Of a DNA stretch of 64,000 nucleotides, positions 1 through 11,455 are shown one piece after another (within the stretch, counting starts at the first letter, position 1; every line of letters starts with the position of its first letter). The notes beneath the pieces were generated by a model that saw only the letters and a program-made list of their open reading frames with translations, ran no database searches and had not been told where the DNA came from. Origin of the DNA: Heterohyrax brucei (Eukaryota > Chordata > Mammalia > Hyracoidea > Procaviidae). Both the position numbers and the translations under genes were made by a program. Where the stretch lies: positions 57,436,111-57,500,110 of the forward strand of contig CM053166.1 in NCBI GenBank assembly GCA_028571685.1, given 5' to 3'.

Positions 1-1240
1 ACAGTCTTTCATAGTATTCTGTTATGATATTTTTGATTACTCTTGGATGCATTGTGACTTCTCCCATCTCATTTCTTATTTGGATTATTTCTTTCCTCTC
101 CTGTTTTCTTTAGTAAGTTTAGCCAGAAGTTTGTCAATTTTGTTGATCTTTTCAAAAAACCAGCTTTTGGTTTTATCAATTTTTTTCAATTGTTCTATTC
201 TCTAATTCATCTAGTTCCGCTCTAGTCTTTATTATCTGTTTTCTTCTGGTGTCTGAGGGGTTCCTCTGTTGCTCTGTTTCTACTTGTTCAAGCTGTGGGC
301 TTAATTCTTTGGTTAGGGTCCTTTCTTCCAGAAATGTGCATTTATAGAGATAAATTGACCTCTGAGTACTGCTTTGGCTGTATCCCATAGTTTCTGGCAG
401 GATATGTTTCATTCTCATTTGAATCCATAAATTTCTGTGTTTCTTCCTTGATTTCCTGTATAACCCAAGGCTTTTTGAGGAAGGTGTTCAGTTTCCATGA
501 GTTCTAATTTCTACCTATGTTTTTTCTGCTGTTGATTTAGACTTTTATGGCTTTATGATCTGAGAAGATGCTTTGCAGTAATTCAGTAGTTTGGATTTTG
601 TTGAGATTTACTTTATGTCCTAACACATGGTGTATTCTGGAAAATGCTCCATATGTACTGGAGAAGAAGGTGTACTTATCTGTTGGTGGATAAAAAATTC
701 TGTATATGTTGATGAGGTATAATTGGTTAATTGTTGCAATAAGATCTGCTGTGTCTTTACTGAGCTTTTTTCTAGATGATCTGTCCATTACTGAGAGTGG
801 AGTGTTAAAGTCTCCAACTATATTGTGGAGTGGTCTATCTCATTTTTCAATGTAGTCAGTGTTTGTTAACTGTATTTAGATGCTCTGGTATTGGGTGCTT
901 AAGTATTTAATATTGTTAAACTCTGCTTGTTTATTGAACTTTTAAGCAATAAATAGTGACCATCCTTGTTCACGATGGTGGATTTTACATTAAAATCTAC
1001 TGTATTTCAGATTAGTATTGCCACACCTGCTCTTCTTTGTGTACTGTTAGTTTGGTATGTATTATCCCACCCTTTAATTTTCAGTTTGTTCATATCTTTA
1101 AGTCTAAGTTATGTTTCTTGTAAGCAACATATAGATGGGTCACGTCTTTTGATCCAAGATGAAACTCATCTCTTTACTGGCATATTCAGACTGTTTACCT
1201 TCAGTGTAATTATTGATAGGTATTTGTTTAGTGCTGTCAT
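1..1240 (-). pseudogene. L1 ORF2 fragment (endonuclease region), broken
   Basis: ORF2p of L1 is the endonuclease/reverse transcriptase that nicks DNA and copies L1 RNA in the nucleus. I place the start at the ATG on the minus strand at 1240, because the reading MTALNKYLSIITLKVN matches the ORF2 start of the L1 at 34681 (MTILNTHLSIITHNVNG). The endonuclease C-terminus is visible at 537-788 (DRSSRKKLSKDT... ending SDHKAIKV, the conserved SDH motif). A following segment at 176-418 belongs to the linker between endonuclease and RT. Stops and frameshifts separate these pieces. The reverse transcriptase itself lies beyond the window's left edge. Confidence 0.85.
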
Positions 1241-1662
1241 TTTGATGTATTTATTTTTGTGTTGGTGTTTTCTCTTTGCTCTTGATATTCTGTTGTGGGT
1301 CATTATTCTTTATATATTGACTTTTAATCTTTTTTGGTGTTGGTTTTGTGTTTGTTGAGACTCCTGTATTATTTTTCTTATTTTGATTTGTTCCATTGTT
1401 ATTGTGCTTTGTGGCTACCCCATGATCTCCCTTAATACACTGAGTTTATTCCCAATGTTAACTTCTACATCTTCTTAACTTCATTTATGTGTGAAAGGAC
1501 TATACTGTAGTATATCTCTCTTTTTAATGTGATGATATTTTAGTTTTCATGATATGATCACTGGTTCCCTTCTTTTAATGTAGCTATGATTGAATTTTGT
1601 GCCTCCCCTAACTGAGTAGGTTTCTGTATGTTGTGTCCTGCATTGTGTCCTTAAACATGCAC

Positions 1663-2590
1663 TTAATGGTTTTGTTTTTCTAAGCAAAGATCTTCTTTCA
1701 GTATTTCTTGTAGTTTGCATTTGGTCATTACAAAGTCTCTAAGCTTCTGTTTATCTGCAAATGACTTAATTTCACCTTTATATTTGAAAGACAGTTTTGC
1801 AGGATATACAGTTCTTGGTTGGAAGATTTTCTTCTTCAAGGCTTTGAATGTGTCATCCCACTGCTTCTGTGCCAACATTGTTTCTGTTGAGAAGTCATAC
1901 AAAAGCCTCCAAGGCTTCTCTCTGAATGTTAGCTTTAAGTCTCGATGCCTTTAAGAGTTTCTGCTTATGTTTCATTTTATTAAGCTTGATTATAATGTCT
2001 TGGTATCTTTCTTTTGGGGTCTACTTTTTGTGGGTATCTATGTTCTCTTCTTTCATAATTTCAGGGAAGTTTTCTGTCAGCAACTCAACAACAATACTCT
2101 CTGTGTTTTCAGGATCCCCCACCCCCACCCCATTCAGGAACTCCAATTAATCATACATTATTCCTCTTGATAGAGTCCCACATGTTTCTTAATGCTTCTT
2201 CATTTTTCTTGTTTTTTTCTCTCTGATTTTTCCTCATAAATGGTGCTGTCAGTAGCTCTGTCTTCAAAGTCACTAAGTCTAATTTTCAATTCATCAGTTC
2301 TGCTATTTTGGCTTTGAAATGAATTGTCTAGTTCTGTAATTTTGTTATTGATCTGTCAGATTTCACAATGTTGATGTTCCATCAGTTTGAATAGCTTGCT
2401 TAATTTTTCATTTTGTTCTGCTGCATTTTGTTTAATCTCTAGGAGGGTTCTGTATATGATTCTTTTGTACTCATCTTCTTATAGTTTCAGAAAGACTTCT
2501 TGATCTGGGAAGTTTTTTTTGATTCTTTATTTTGGGAATTTTCTGGAACCATGGTCAGATGTTTCTTTAAATGCCTGGCAATGCTTTGTT
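1663..2590 (-). pseudogene. L1 ORF1 (RNA-binding chaperone), broken
   Basis: ORF1p is the trimeric nucleic-acid-binding protein of the L1 particle. The C-terminal domain is clear at 1663-1902: it includes YPAKLSFKYKGEIKSF and then DKQKLRDF, a block conserved in L1 ORF1p. The N-terminal coiled-coil half lies to the right and is readable only in pieces, up to an ATG near 2552. The intact order and spacing to ORF2 (about 420 bp) suggest one insertion rather than joined fragments. Confidence 0.8.
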
Positions 2591-3312
2591 GTTTATGAGA
2601 TGTCTAGAGGCTATTTAGTTTTCCTGGTGTTGGCTTAGCAGGAGCTGAAGCATAGTTCTGAGAAGGGAGTTGGTCACTACCTACCTCTTTGTACTCTAGT
2701 GACTAGCCCCACTTGGCTCTCTGGGGTGGAAGGTTCTGCCTCCTGGCTGGGAAAGGCATTGCTCTACTTCTGGAGTCACTGGGGAGCCATCAACCAACCC
2801 TATGATGTGGGTCAGTAAAGGCTGGAAGAGATATTGTTGGGCTTCACAGCAGTTATTTCTATAGGCAGTATTATTTTAAAAAGCTGAAAGCTACCTGACC
2901 ACTTCTAGAATCAGTCAGGCCATCAGGGGTGTCAGGCCCCTCCTTCTGGCTGACATAGGAGGCAGCTCTTAGGCCATCCCCAGATGCTATGATGTATTTC
3001 AAAGTGTGGAGATGCTACTGTGCTGTTATCATTGCCTACTGGGGCCTACTGGTAAGGCAACACTGAGTTAAACACAGCCTTTCTGCTGGAAAAGCTCTCC
3101 CCAGACTGGCACTGCCTCCCAACATGGGAATTAGCCCTTGCTGAGGCCTCCAGTTGGGTAACCCCCACCTCCCAGCTGAACAATATAGCATCCTGGTCAA
3201 GGTACTGCTCACGCCATGAAAGAACTGAACCTATGGCAGAGCTCTGAAAAGGGAGGATGGGGGGCTGTGATGCCCCCAGTCCACTGCTTGGCTCTTAAAA
3301 TGTGTGGGCACT

Positions 3313-3621
3313 CCATCAATCATAACGGAGGTCAATTCTTTGGACAGAAACGGATTGTACTTGACGACACAGAGTGACCATATCATGTGTGCACTTTATG
3401 GTTCTATGCATTTATAAGATGTCATCCGGCTGACCTCTTACTGGACATGGGGGAGAGGGTGCAGAGGAGGGGATAGGAGATTGTTAGGAGGATATAACAT
3501 GTACAGAACAGAGAGGAGGAGTGTGCTGTCACCAGGCAGGGAGAGCAGTGGGAGCCGCTCATTGGTGGGTATGCAAATTTACATGGGATTGTATATTTTC
3601 TCTCAATTGTAATAAAAAAAG
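3313..3621 (+). mobile_element. Orphan L1 3' tail inserted in an L1 5'UTR
   Basis: About 310 bp of the L1 3' UTR in plus orientation, ending in an AATAAA-like signal and an A-run (3608-3620). It is flanked by near-perfect 13-bp repeats, atgtgtgggcact (3300-3312) and atgtgtggacact (3622-3634), so it is a 5'-truncated L1 insertion. Similar sequence is found at 38260-38570 and, inverted, at 52993-53300. Confidence 0.85.
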
Positions 3622-3634
3622 ATGTGTGGACACT

Positions 3635-3965
3635 GTCTCTCCACTGCAGTACATGCTGTTTGCTTCAGAACTGCCATTCAGCACAGCTGCTGGGTCATGC
3701 CCATCCCCCTCCTGCCAGCCAGCAAAAAGAAAAAAAATGTTAAAAATACCAAATGCCTTTGGTCCGCACTAGCTGGCTTTTCAGCAAGTGTGGAATTCAG
3801 CCATAGAGAGGAATTTTCCAGATTAGTGGCATGTAGTACAAGTTGACAGCTGTATGTCATGCCCTAGGGCTCACTGGGTGTCTAGAAAGCTCCGTTCAGT
3901 TATTAATCCAGGCCTTAGTTTTCAGAGGGAATTAAGGAGACATGTATCTGTTTCACCACCTTAAT
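3635..3965. other. Short unassigned stretch
   Basis: The first ~90 bp may be leftover L1 5' UTR from the minus-strand element to the left. The remainder matches nothing I recognise. Overlapping short ORFs on both strands (3521-3860) show no protein family and cross the end of the L1 tail, so they are not genes. Confidence 0.4.
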
Positions 3966-4410
3966 TCCCTGATACTTTCTTAAAGAGCTAAAAATAAAAA
4001 TACTATATATGATCCAGCAATTCCACTTCCTGGAATATATCCTAGAGAAATAAGGGCTGTCACATGAGTAGATACATGCCTAACAATGTTTATTGCAGCA
4101 CTATCCACAATAGCAAAATAATGAAATCAACTTATGTGACCATCACTGTATGAACAGATATACAAATTGTGGTATATTCATGTAATTGAATACAATGCAG
4201 TGATAAAGAACAATGATGATCTTGGGAAACATCTCGTAACATGGAGAAATCTGGGAGGTATTATTCTGAGTGAAATTAGTCAGTTGCAAAAGGACAAATG
4301 TTGTATGAGGCCACTATTATAAGAACACAAGAAAAGGTTTAAGCCCAGAAGAAAACATTCTTTGATAGTTACAAGGGTGGGGAGGCAGGAAGATGGATAT
4401 TCATTAATTG

Positions 4411-4578
4411 GATTAAAAAAAACACAACATTGCTATCGAGTTTATTCTGACTCATAGAAAACTTGTAGGACAGAGCAGAACTGTCCCACAGAGTTTTGAA
4501 GGAGCAGCTGGTGAATTTGAAATGTTTAGCTTTTGGTTAGCAGTCGTAGCACTTAATTACTATGCCACCAGCTTTTCC
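4411..4578 (-). repeat. AfroSINE-type SINE
   Basis: Minus-strand tRNA-derived SINE. The RTE-like 3' end reads inverted at its left ('...ttctgactcatag...') and the tRNA-like head is at its right ('...aattactatgccacc'). The flanking L1 sequence repeats cattaat on both sides (about 4403 and 4580), a plausible target-site duplication. Confidence 0.85.
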
Positions 4579-4799
4579 CATTAATCAGATAGTAGATAAG
4601 AATTAAGTCAAGTGAAAGGAGGGGCAACACACAGTAGTGGAGAAGTCAGCAGAAATGAACTAAACCAACAGCTAAGAAGTTAGCTAAATAAAACCAAATG
4701 CTTTACAGGACAGAGTTGCAGGGTCAGGGTCTTGGGATCACGGCTTCAGGGGACATGTATGTCATTTTTAAAGAAAATGTTCTACATCCCACTTTGATT

Positions 4800-5035
4800 A
4801 TTAGCATCTGGGGTCTTAGAGAGGGGAGAAGAGAGCATGGAGAGGAAGGGACAAGTGTTAGCTGAGTGGATACTGGACGTAAGGAATGAAAAACAGGAGT
4901 GCTGTCACAGGGTGAGGAGAAGAGATAGAGTTGCAGAGAGGCAGGAACTTGGAGTTTTCTGTCGAAAATTGAGTTGGATTGTAAACTTTCACTTAATCAT
5001 AATAAAATAAAAAATGAAAAATAAAAAAGGTAGCA
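4800..5035 (+). mobile_element. L1 tail nested in an L1 3'UTR
   Basis: About 235 bp that interrupts the host L1's 3' UTR between 'catctggggtctta' (about 4788) and 'tagcaagcagtcacc' (about 5032), which are contiguous in the other copies. It begins with the GGAG-rich part of the L1 3' UTR and ends in an A-rich run (5004-5030). It is read as a 5'-truncated L1 insertion into a near-identical target sequence. Confidence 0.75.
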
Positions 5036-5690
5036 AGCAGTCACCTAAGTACCATCAGTTGGTCCCAGCCCACCTGGAACAGAGGAGAATGAAAGACATC
5101 AGGAAAGTATGAGCCCAAGAGACACAAAGGGACAAATAATCCAGAGACTACATCAGCTTGAGACCAGAAGAGCTAGATGATGCCCAGACACCACCAATGG
5201 GCACCCTGACAGCGAATACAGCAAAAAGTCCCTGACGTAGCAGGAAAAAAATGGGGTGTAGAACTAGAACTCTATTAAATAGACTAGAGCTGATGGTCTG
5301 ACAGACTGGAGGATTCCCAGAAGACAAGGCCCTGGGCTCTCTGTTAGCCCAGAACTGAAAACATTTCTAAAGTCAACTCTTCAGACAACGATTGAACTGG
5401 GTTATAAGACATAAAAATGATACTAGGAAAGAGTGAGCTTCTTGGCTTAAGTAGAGACTAACTGGACAACTCTTGTCCAGAGTCAAAATAACAGTGCAGA
5501 GGGGGACAGGAGCTAGTTTAATGGACTTGGAATATAGAGGGTGGAAAGGAGGAATGTGCTATCACAGTATGAGGAGAGCAGCTAGAGTTACATAGCAATG
5601 TGTAAGTTTTCATGTGACAAATTGACTTGTGTTGTAAACTTTCTTTTAAAGCACTATAAAATATTTAAAAGAAGAAAAAATTAAGTTCTA

Positions 5691-7960
5691 TCTTACTGAG
5701 AGTTTTTATCCTGAATGGGTTTGGCCTTTGTCAAATGTCTTTTCTGCATTAATTGATAAGGTCATTTGGTTCTTGTCTTTTGTTTTATTTATGTGATGAA
5801 TTAAACTGGTTGTGAACCATCCCTGCATCCTTGGTATGAATCCTACTTGGTCATGGTGAATTATTATTATTACTTTTCTGATACGTTGTTGACTTCTATT
5901 GGCTAGAATTTTGTTGAGGATTTTTGCATGTAAGTTCATGAGGGATATAGGTCTATACTTTTCTTTTTTTGTGATGTCTACCTGGTTTTGGTATCAGTGC
6001 TTTATAGGCTTCATAGAGTGAGTTTGGGAGTATTCCATCCTTTTCTATGCTCTGAAATACTTTTAGTAATGGTTATATTAACTCTTCTCTGTAAGTTTGG
6101 CAGAATTCTCCAGGGAAGCTGTCCCAGCCAGGGCTTTTTTTTGTTTGGGAAAGTTTTAAAAATGATCTTTTCAATATCTTCTTTTTTAATGAATGTATTT
6201 AGTTGTTCTACCTCTTTTTGTGTTACTTTAGGTAGGTAGTGTGTCTCCAGGAATTTGTTCATTTCCTCTAAGTTTTCAAATTGTTGAAGTACAATTTTTC
6301 ATAATATTTCTGTTATGATTCTTTTAATTTAATTTGAGTCTGTTGTGATATCACTCATCTCATTTCTTATTTGGCTTATTTGCTTTGTCTCCTGGCTTTC
6401 TTTTGTCTGTTTCGCCAATGGTTTATTGATACTGTTAATCTTCTCAAAGAATCAGCTTTTGGTGTTGTTAAGTTATAATTTTTTTCTGTTCTTCATTTCA
6501 CTTAATTCTGTTCTAATTTTTATTATTTCCTTTCTTCTGGTGCCCAAGGGCTACTTTTGCTTCTCTCTTTCTATTGTTCAAGTAGTAGGGTTAAAGTTTT
6601 GCTTTGGGCACTTATTTCTTTTTGAGTGTGTACATTTATTGCTATAAGCTGACCTCTGAGGACTGCTTCTACTGTGTTCCAGAGGTTCTGGCTAATGTAC
6701 TTTATTCTCATCTCATTCTATGAATTTCTTTGTTCCATCCTTGATTTGTTCTATAACTCAATAGTTTCTCAGCAAGGTATTGTTGCTTTTCCATGTATTT
6801 GATCCACCCCCCATTTTTTCTATTAATAATTTCTACTTTTATTGCTTTATGGACAGGGAGAATGCTTTATAATATTTCAGTGTTTGGGATTCTGTTAAGT
6901 CTTGCTTTGTGGCCTAATATGTAGTCTATTCTGGTGAATGTTTCATGTGCTTTAGCAAAGAAAGTATACTTGGTATATTATACCCTATGTGTGGTACAAT
7001 GATCTTAGACAGATATTTTCTTATCTTCCATGATGTCAGGGAAGTTTTCTGCCAATGAATCTTCAACAGTTGTCTCTGTATTTTCTGTTATCCCCTTGTT
7101 CTAGTACTCAAGTTCACATGCGGGTTATTTTTCTTGATAAGAGTCCTAAATAATTCTCAGATTTCTTCATTTTTAAAAATGATTTTATGTGATTTTCCCT
7201 CAAATAAGTTGATGTCAAGTGCTTTGTCTTTAGTCTCGTGAATTCTGGCTTCCATTGCCTCAATTCTGCTCCTGTGAGTTTCTATTGAGTTGTCTAATTC
7301 TAAAATTTTTATTGTTAATCTTTTGGATTTCTGTTTGTTGTCTCTCTATGGATTCTTACAGTCTGTTAAATTTGTCATTATGCTCTTGTATAATGTTTTA
7401 AGGTTCATCTGTTGCTTTGCCTGTGTGTTCCTTGGCTTCATCTGCATTTTGCCTGATGTCCTTCCTGATACCTTGAAGAGCTCCATATATTAAACTTTTG
7501 ATTCTACCTCTTGTGATTCTAAGAAATTCTCTTCCTCTGAAGAATTCTTGGTTCTTTGTTTTGGTGACTTACTGGAGCCATCATTGTCTGCCTCTCTATG
7601 TGATTTGATATTGACTGTTGTCTCTGAGCCATCAACAAGTTACTATATTTATTTATGTTTGCCTAGTGTGTCCTAACTTCTTGTTTTGATGTACTCAAAT
7701 AGGTTGGCTGTGTGAGCTAGTTTCATTATTGGCATCATTGAAACTCTCACATCCTGTCATCATGTTGTTAGAGCTGTTACTAGGTGTGTGAGCTCAGGAA
7801 TCAATTCACTTTTTTTGTGTGGATTCAGCTTAGGTGGCCAAGTTGCCAGTCATTGTGTGTGTGGTGCACGCTATCACCTACAGTCCTAGACAGGCAAGGG
7901 TGATTGGAGTAGGTACAGGTATCTGGCTGCAGTAGGGGGTCATATGCTGAGCAAACCAAA
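5691..7960 (-). mobile_element. L1 LINE (older), internal deletion, to 5'UTR
   Basis: Minus-strand L1. From left to right the window shows the ORF2 reverse-transcriptase fingers region (5706-6262), the linker and part of the endonuclease (to about 6970), then a jump at about 6970-6995 directly into ORF1 (about 7000-7640) and a 5' UTR that fades out near 7960. ORF2 pieces include FLETHYLPKVTQKEVEQLN at 6011-6262. The ORF1 wording differs from that of the L1s at 1-3312 and 31471-38570, so this is a different, older subfamily. The 3' half is missing. Confidence 0.85.
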
Positions 7961-8016
7961 GAGCTGATGGCTGCCCATGAGTGTTTTTTCAGCATGTCAT
8001 AAAGTGGAATCATGCA

Positions 8017-8506
8017 GTATGTAAAGTTTTAAGACTACCTTCTTTCACTCAGTATAATACCTTTGAGATTCACTCAAGTTGTGTGTATCAATAATGTATT
8101 CCATTTTATTGTTGAGTAGAATTCCATTCTTATGACTGTGCCACACACCTTTTATTTATCCATTCACCAACCAAAGGACATTTGGGCTGCTTCCAACTTG
8201 GGGCAAAACAAATGCATGGGCCATGAAAATCTGTGGAAATTTCTGTGTGAACATGTTTTCATTTCCCTAGGGCATGCTTTGGCAAACTTTTTCTGTGAAC
8301 CGGCAGGCATAAAATATTTTAAACTTTGTGGGACATATATGACTTCTGCCACATATTCTTTTTTGAACAACTCTTTGAAAATGTAAAAACTATTCTTTGT
8401 AAGAAATTGCCACACTTTTTCCCCAGAGTGTCTGTACCATTTTGTATTCCCATCAGCAGTGTATAAGAGTTCCAGTTGCTCCATATCATCACCGGCTCTT
8501 GTTATT
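8017..8506 (-). mobile_element. L1M fragment, ORF2 end/3' region
   Basis: An old mammalian L1 3' region on the minus strand, recognised by the 'ttcactcagtataat' and 'cccatcagcagtgtataag' phrases typical of the end of ORF2. A small hAT element (8271-8402) splits it. It is a separate insertion from the next L1M fragment, since the same part of the element recurs there. Confidence 0.8.
8271..8402 (+). mobile_element. Non-autonomous hAT DNA transposon fragment
   Basis: About 130 bp starting 'gcatgctttggcaaact' and carrying 'tttaaactttgtggg', the left part of a common eutherian hAT (Charlie-group) element. It interrupts L1M sequence that resumes with 'aagaaattgccac'. It is truncated and no terminal inverted repeat pair is left. 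Exact family not certain. Confidence 0.6.
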
Positions 8507-9085
8507 GTCAGTTTGTGTGTGTGGATGTATAACAAAACATTTGCCAATTCAACAATTTTTGCATGTACAACTCAGTGACATTGATTACAAAAATCATGTA
8601 CAATTACCATTATCCTTTTTAAATTATTTTACCATCATTACCAGAAAAATCTATGCCTATATGCAATGACCCTTTCTGTTTACTTCCTATTCCTTGTAAC
8701 CATGAATAAACTTTGGTCTCTATACATTTGCTTATTTCATACAAGTGGAATCATACAGTATTTGTCCTTTTGTCACTGACTGATTTCACTCAGCATGATG
8801 TTCTCAAGGTTCACCAATGTGTATAACAAGACTTCATTTTTCTTTATGACTGAGTGATATTCCATTGCATGTCTGTATCACATTTTGTTTATCCGTTCAT
8901 CTATAGGGGGACATTTAGGTTGTTTCTACCTTTTGATTGCAGTGAAGACGGGTATACAAATATGTGTATGTGTTCCCGCTTTCACTTCTGGGCTGGGATT
9001 ACTGGGTCATATGATAATTCTATTTTTAACTTTTTGAGAAATCTCACCTTAAGGATTTTTATTCTTGCTTTAAGATGCTTTCCTC
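8507..9085 (-). mobile_element. L1M fragment, 3'UTR and ORF2 end
   Basis: Second old L1 3' end on the minus strand. The 3' UTR comes first ('taacaaaacatttgcc', 'gtacaactcagtgacatt'), then the ORF2 end ('ttcactcagcatgatg', 'actgggtcatatgataa'). It belongs to the same broad L1M group as the neighbour at 8017-8506 but is a distinct copy. Confidence 0.8.
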
Positions 9086-9150
9086 CATTTTAGCTCCCAG
9101 CTGTACTGGATGGTACTATAGGGTCGCCATGACTTGATGGCAGTTTTCTT
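9086..9150 (+). repeat. AfroSINE 3' fragment
   Basis: Only the RTE-like tail survives: 'tatagggtcgccatgact', then 'gatggcagtttt' and a T-rich end. The tRNA-like head is missing. Confidence 0.55.
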
Positions 9151-9324
9151 TTTATTGTTGTGCTTATCTCCCTTCTTTATAATTATCTCTGGAGCTATGT
9201 TCTTTAATAAGCTATGAGAACCTTGAGGCATATAGTGTTAATCTATGTACCTCAAGTACGTCTGGCATAGAGTATGAGAAGGAAGGAAGAGATGGAAGGA
9301 GAAAGACAGAGAGGTATGATGTTA

Positions 9325-9780
9325 GTTTGGGTCTTCAGAAAAGCTGACACCAAGACAGGGCAAAATGTGCAAGTTTATTAAGAAAGACACATATGAGAGA
9401 CAATGAAGATGAAAAGAACTGGGAGAACTATTAGGCCTCAATGTAGGGCTAGCCTGAGGTGGAGATAGTGAAGAAAAGACAGAAAGAAGGATGGGCAAGA
9501 GAAGGAAAGGTGGGAATGAGAAAGTTGAGGTGAAAGCTTCTTAAACAACAGTTTAGTCTAAAGAAAGTTTGGCAAGGTGATGGGGAGTCCTTGAGATCCA
9601 GTATTGCCTATCAAAGGAGCACCACATCTGCTGCTAACAGGCTTGCTTTAGTATCCCTGTTTCATTCAGTCATTGGTGGGGACCAGCTGGTACAAAGCCT
9701 GGCCTCAGCACAAATGTGGTGATGAGTTTCAGAGGCTGCATCTGGGGTCCTCAGTTAATTATATTTCCTGCAGTTAGAGA
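9325..9780 (-). mobile_element. Possible ancient LTR remnant
   Basis: Read on the minus strand, the segment ends with an AATAAA signal followed by 'cttgcacattttgccc' and 'ggtgtcagctttt', the layout of a mammalian class III-type LTR 3' end. The 5' half is GA-rich and eroded. It looks like a very old solo LTR with no visible target duplication. Family not resolved. Confidence 0.4.
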
Positions 9781-9802
9781 TCTAAGAAGTGAATTTTCAC
9801 AA

Positions 9803-9903
9803 AGAGGGAGGGAGGGAGGGAAGAGGAAAGGTAAAGAAGGAGGAAGGAAAGGAAGGACAGAGGGAAGGAAGGGAGGGAGGGAGGAAGGAGAGAACAGAGA
9901 GAA
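9803..9903 (+). repeat. Purine-rich low-complexity tract (GGGA/GGAA)
   Basis: About 100 bp of almost pure purine on the plus strand, built from ggga, ggaa and aagg units. The Lys/Glu/Gly-rich and Leu/Ser-rich ORFs across it come from base composition. Confidence 0.9.
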
Positions 9904-10019
9904 TTAAGGAACCGATAAATACACCTAAAAATGTTTGATGATTTGTACAGTAGCAAGTCCACAGGAAATCTGTTTGGATACAGGGTGGGGAAATGCATAA
10001 AATACAGCAGTAGAAAGGA

Positions 10020-10145
10020 GATCACTGAGTTGGAATCTTGGTTTCATTATTGGCTAGTTGTGTGACTCTGGGCAACTTTGTTGTTTTCTCATCTCTAAAT
10101 TAAGAATATTAATAGTTGCTCTATCTATTTTACAGGATTGTTGTT
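10020..10145 (+). repeat. MIR SINE
   Basis: Carries the MIR core landmarks 'ctagttgtgtgactctggg' followed by 'ttctcatctctaaatta' and 'tacaggattgttg'. It is an old, eutherian-wide element, so the flanking sequence has been in place since early mammals. Confidence 0.85.
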
Positions 10146-10705
10146 CCAGCTTGGGGGTCTTGACCTTGGATTGTTCACTACCAAATGTAGAAATACAACT
10201 TTGGGGGCTCTTTACCATTACTTCACAGATATCTAGTTGCCTCTTTTTGCTCAGAAGAGCTCTGAGTCCTTGGCAGAAAGTGTCTGCATAGTTAGATATG
10301 GGAGACCCAGCCAAGTCTCATGGTCCAACTGGCATCACTCTTGCCAGAATTTCAATAGGTAAGGTGCCAGTAGAGATGGGATCAAGTGCCTACCTGTTAA
10401 GCATAGTGCCTATCATCATGCAGACTTCAGGGTCAAATGGTATGGCCCTGTATGCAGGTGGTAGAGGTTACACTGTCTGGACAAGGAGTTGGTGGGCTGG
10501 GACTCAAACCCAACAAGGTCTCTGAGCCCTGTAGCAGTGTCCTTTACAATGGCCCTTCTTCCGGGAACCCAACCAGCCCTTTCCAAATGACACTACTCTT
10601 CTCTGCCTTCTAGGGTCACTCCTGCAACACAGAGACAAAGTTGTTTATTATATAAGACAGACATGAGACAAAATCCAAACCCATGACAATTCCTAAGGGC
10701 TATCT
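10146..10705. other. Unassigned, no gene seen
   Basis: About 560 bp without a repeat I can name. Short ORFs (10054-10525) have no recognisable motif. The part at 10640-10690 is A-rich but not a clear tail. Confidence 0.4.
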
Positions 10706-10862
10706 TTAACCAGAGGTGTGTACCACAACCATTTGTGAAGCTTTTATACAAAAGAAATTTTCAGCCCTTACTCCTTGACCTATTGAATCACAAACTCCAG
10801 GAGTGGGGCCTGGGAATTTTATGTTTTCAAAGGCTTTAGATGATTCTAAAGTGTAACTATGC
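10706..10862 (+). mobile_element. MER5-like hAT MITE
   Basis: The body matches the MER5A pattern: 'gacctattgaatcacaaac', then 'ggagtggggcctggga', then 'gatgattctaaagtg'. It is non-autonomous, old and lacks intact ends. Confidence 0.7.
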
Positions 10863-11344
10863 AGCAGGAAATAAAGGCAGTCTCTTGAGGGCTGATCTTA
10901 CTAACCTAAACCTAAGATGCACCAACAAATCATCCTTGGGAGGCGTCACAGGGCTAAATTCTAGTCCCGCACTTGTGATTTAGTTGATTGTTTGCTTTGT
11001 ACAATTTATAATCTCTCTTCAGTGCCCATATTAAGAAATGATTTTAGAAGAGATCCTCTAGAAACATTGCCTTGCTCCCAATCATGGTCCTTCTGTTTGG
11101 GTGTTGTAAAGCTGTTTGTGCTTGATTAACTCAGAGAAACTCAAGGAATTTCCTTCAAAGCATAGTTTGTACTATTATCATTCTAACCATTTCTGTATTT
11201 ACATTGGCATGGTTCCCAGTTGGGTTCTCAAGACCACCTGAGAAGCTAGATGACAATTTCCGAGACCAGTTACAAGAAAGAGTTAATACATTTAATACAC
11301 AGTAAAATACTCTTCAAGTGCAAATGTTTTGATGGGGCCAGTTC
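10863..11344. other. Unassigned, no gene seen
   Basis: Ordinary-composition sequence with no long ORF, tandem repeat or recognisable element. It could be host single-copy DNA or very old repeat. Confidence 0.4.
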
Positions 11345-11455
11345 TTAGGAATTTCAGACCTCTCCAAAGATAGAGATCATGTTTTGTTGACCTTTGTGTT
11401 TACAGTAATACTCAGTCCTTGGCAAATAGTATGTGCTTAGTAAGGTAACAAATGT
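11345..11455 (+). repeat. L2 LINE 3' end (tentative)
   Basis: The order 'agatagagatcatgttttg', 'ttgacctttgtgtttacag', 'gtatgtgcttagtaag' fits the L2 3' terminus. No coding part is left. Confidence 0.55.

Larger units (their letters stand above)
1..3312 (-). mobile_element. L1 LINE, 5' part (5'UTR, ORF1, ORF2 start), cut by window edge
   Basis: Minus-strand L1. Read in the element's direction (right to left) it has a 5' UTR (about 3312-2600), ORF1 (about 2590-1663), a long inter-ORF spacer (1662-1241) and the beginning of ORF2 (1240-1). The right end is broken by an orphan L1 tail at 3313-3621, and some 5' UTR-like sequence may continue past it to about 3720. Recognition rests on translated similarity to L1 ORF1p and to the ORF2p endonuclease. 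Both ORFs are broken into short segments, so it is an inactive copy. The ORF1/ORF2 arrangement and wording match the plus-strand L1 at 31471-38570, so the two probably belong to one family. Confidence 0.9.
3966..5690 (+). mobile_element. L1 LINE, 3' end only (ORF2 tail and 3'UTR)
   Basis: 5'-truncated plus-strand L1. It opens in the last part of ORF2 (about 3972) and runs through the long 3' UTR to an A-rich end near 5690. Two later insertions sit inside it: an AfroSINE (about 4411-4578) and another L1 tail (about 4800-5035). Without them the 3' UTR lines up with those at 24300-27425 and 27900-28870, including the landmark phrase 'catctggggtctta'. Confidence 0.85.

Noticed and set aside
966-1358. 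130-codon plus-strand ORF, hydrophobic
   Set aside because: Antisense to L1 ORF2/spacer; the hydrophobicity comes from the T-rich complement of an A-rich L1 strand.
7825-8013. Possible small secreted protein on the minus strand
   Set aside because: Crosses the L1 5' UTR edge; no signal peptide or motif stands up.
8164-8547. 127-codon minus-strand ORF
   Set aside because: Runs across an L1M fragment and a hAT insertion; a chance frame through joined repeats.
9716-10025. Charged ORF on plus and Ser/Leu-rich ORF on minus
   Set aside because: Products of the GGAA/GGGA low-complexity tract.
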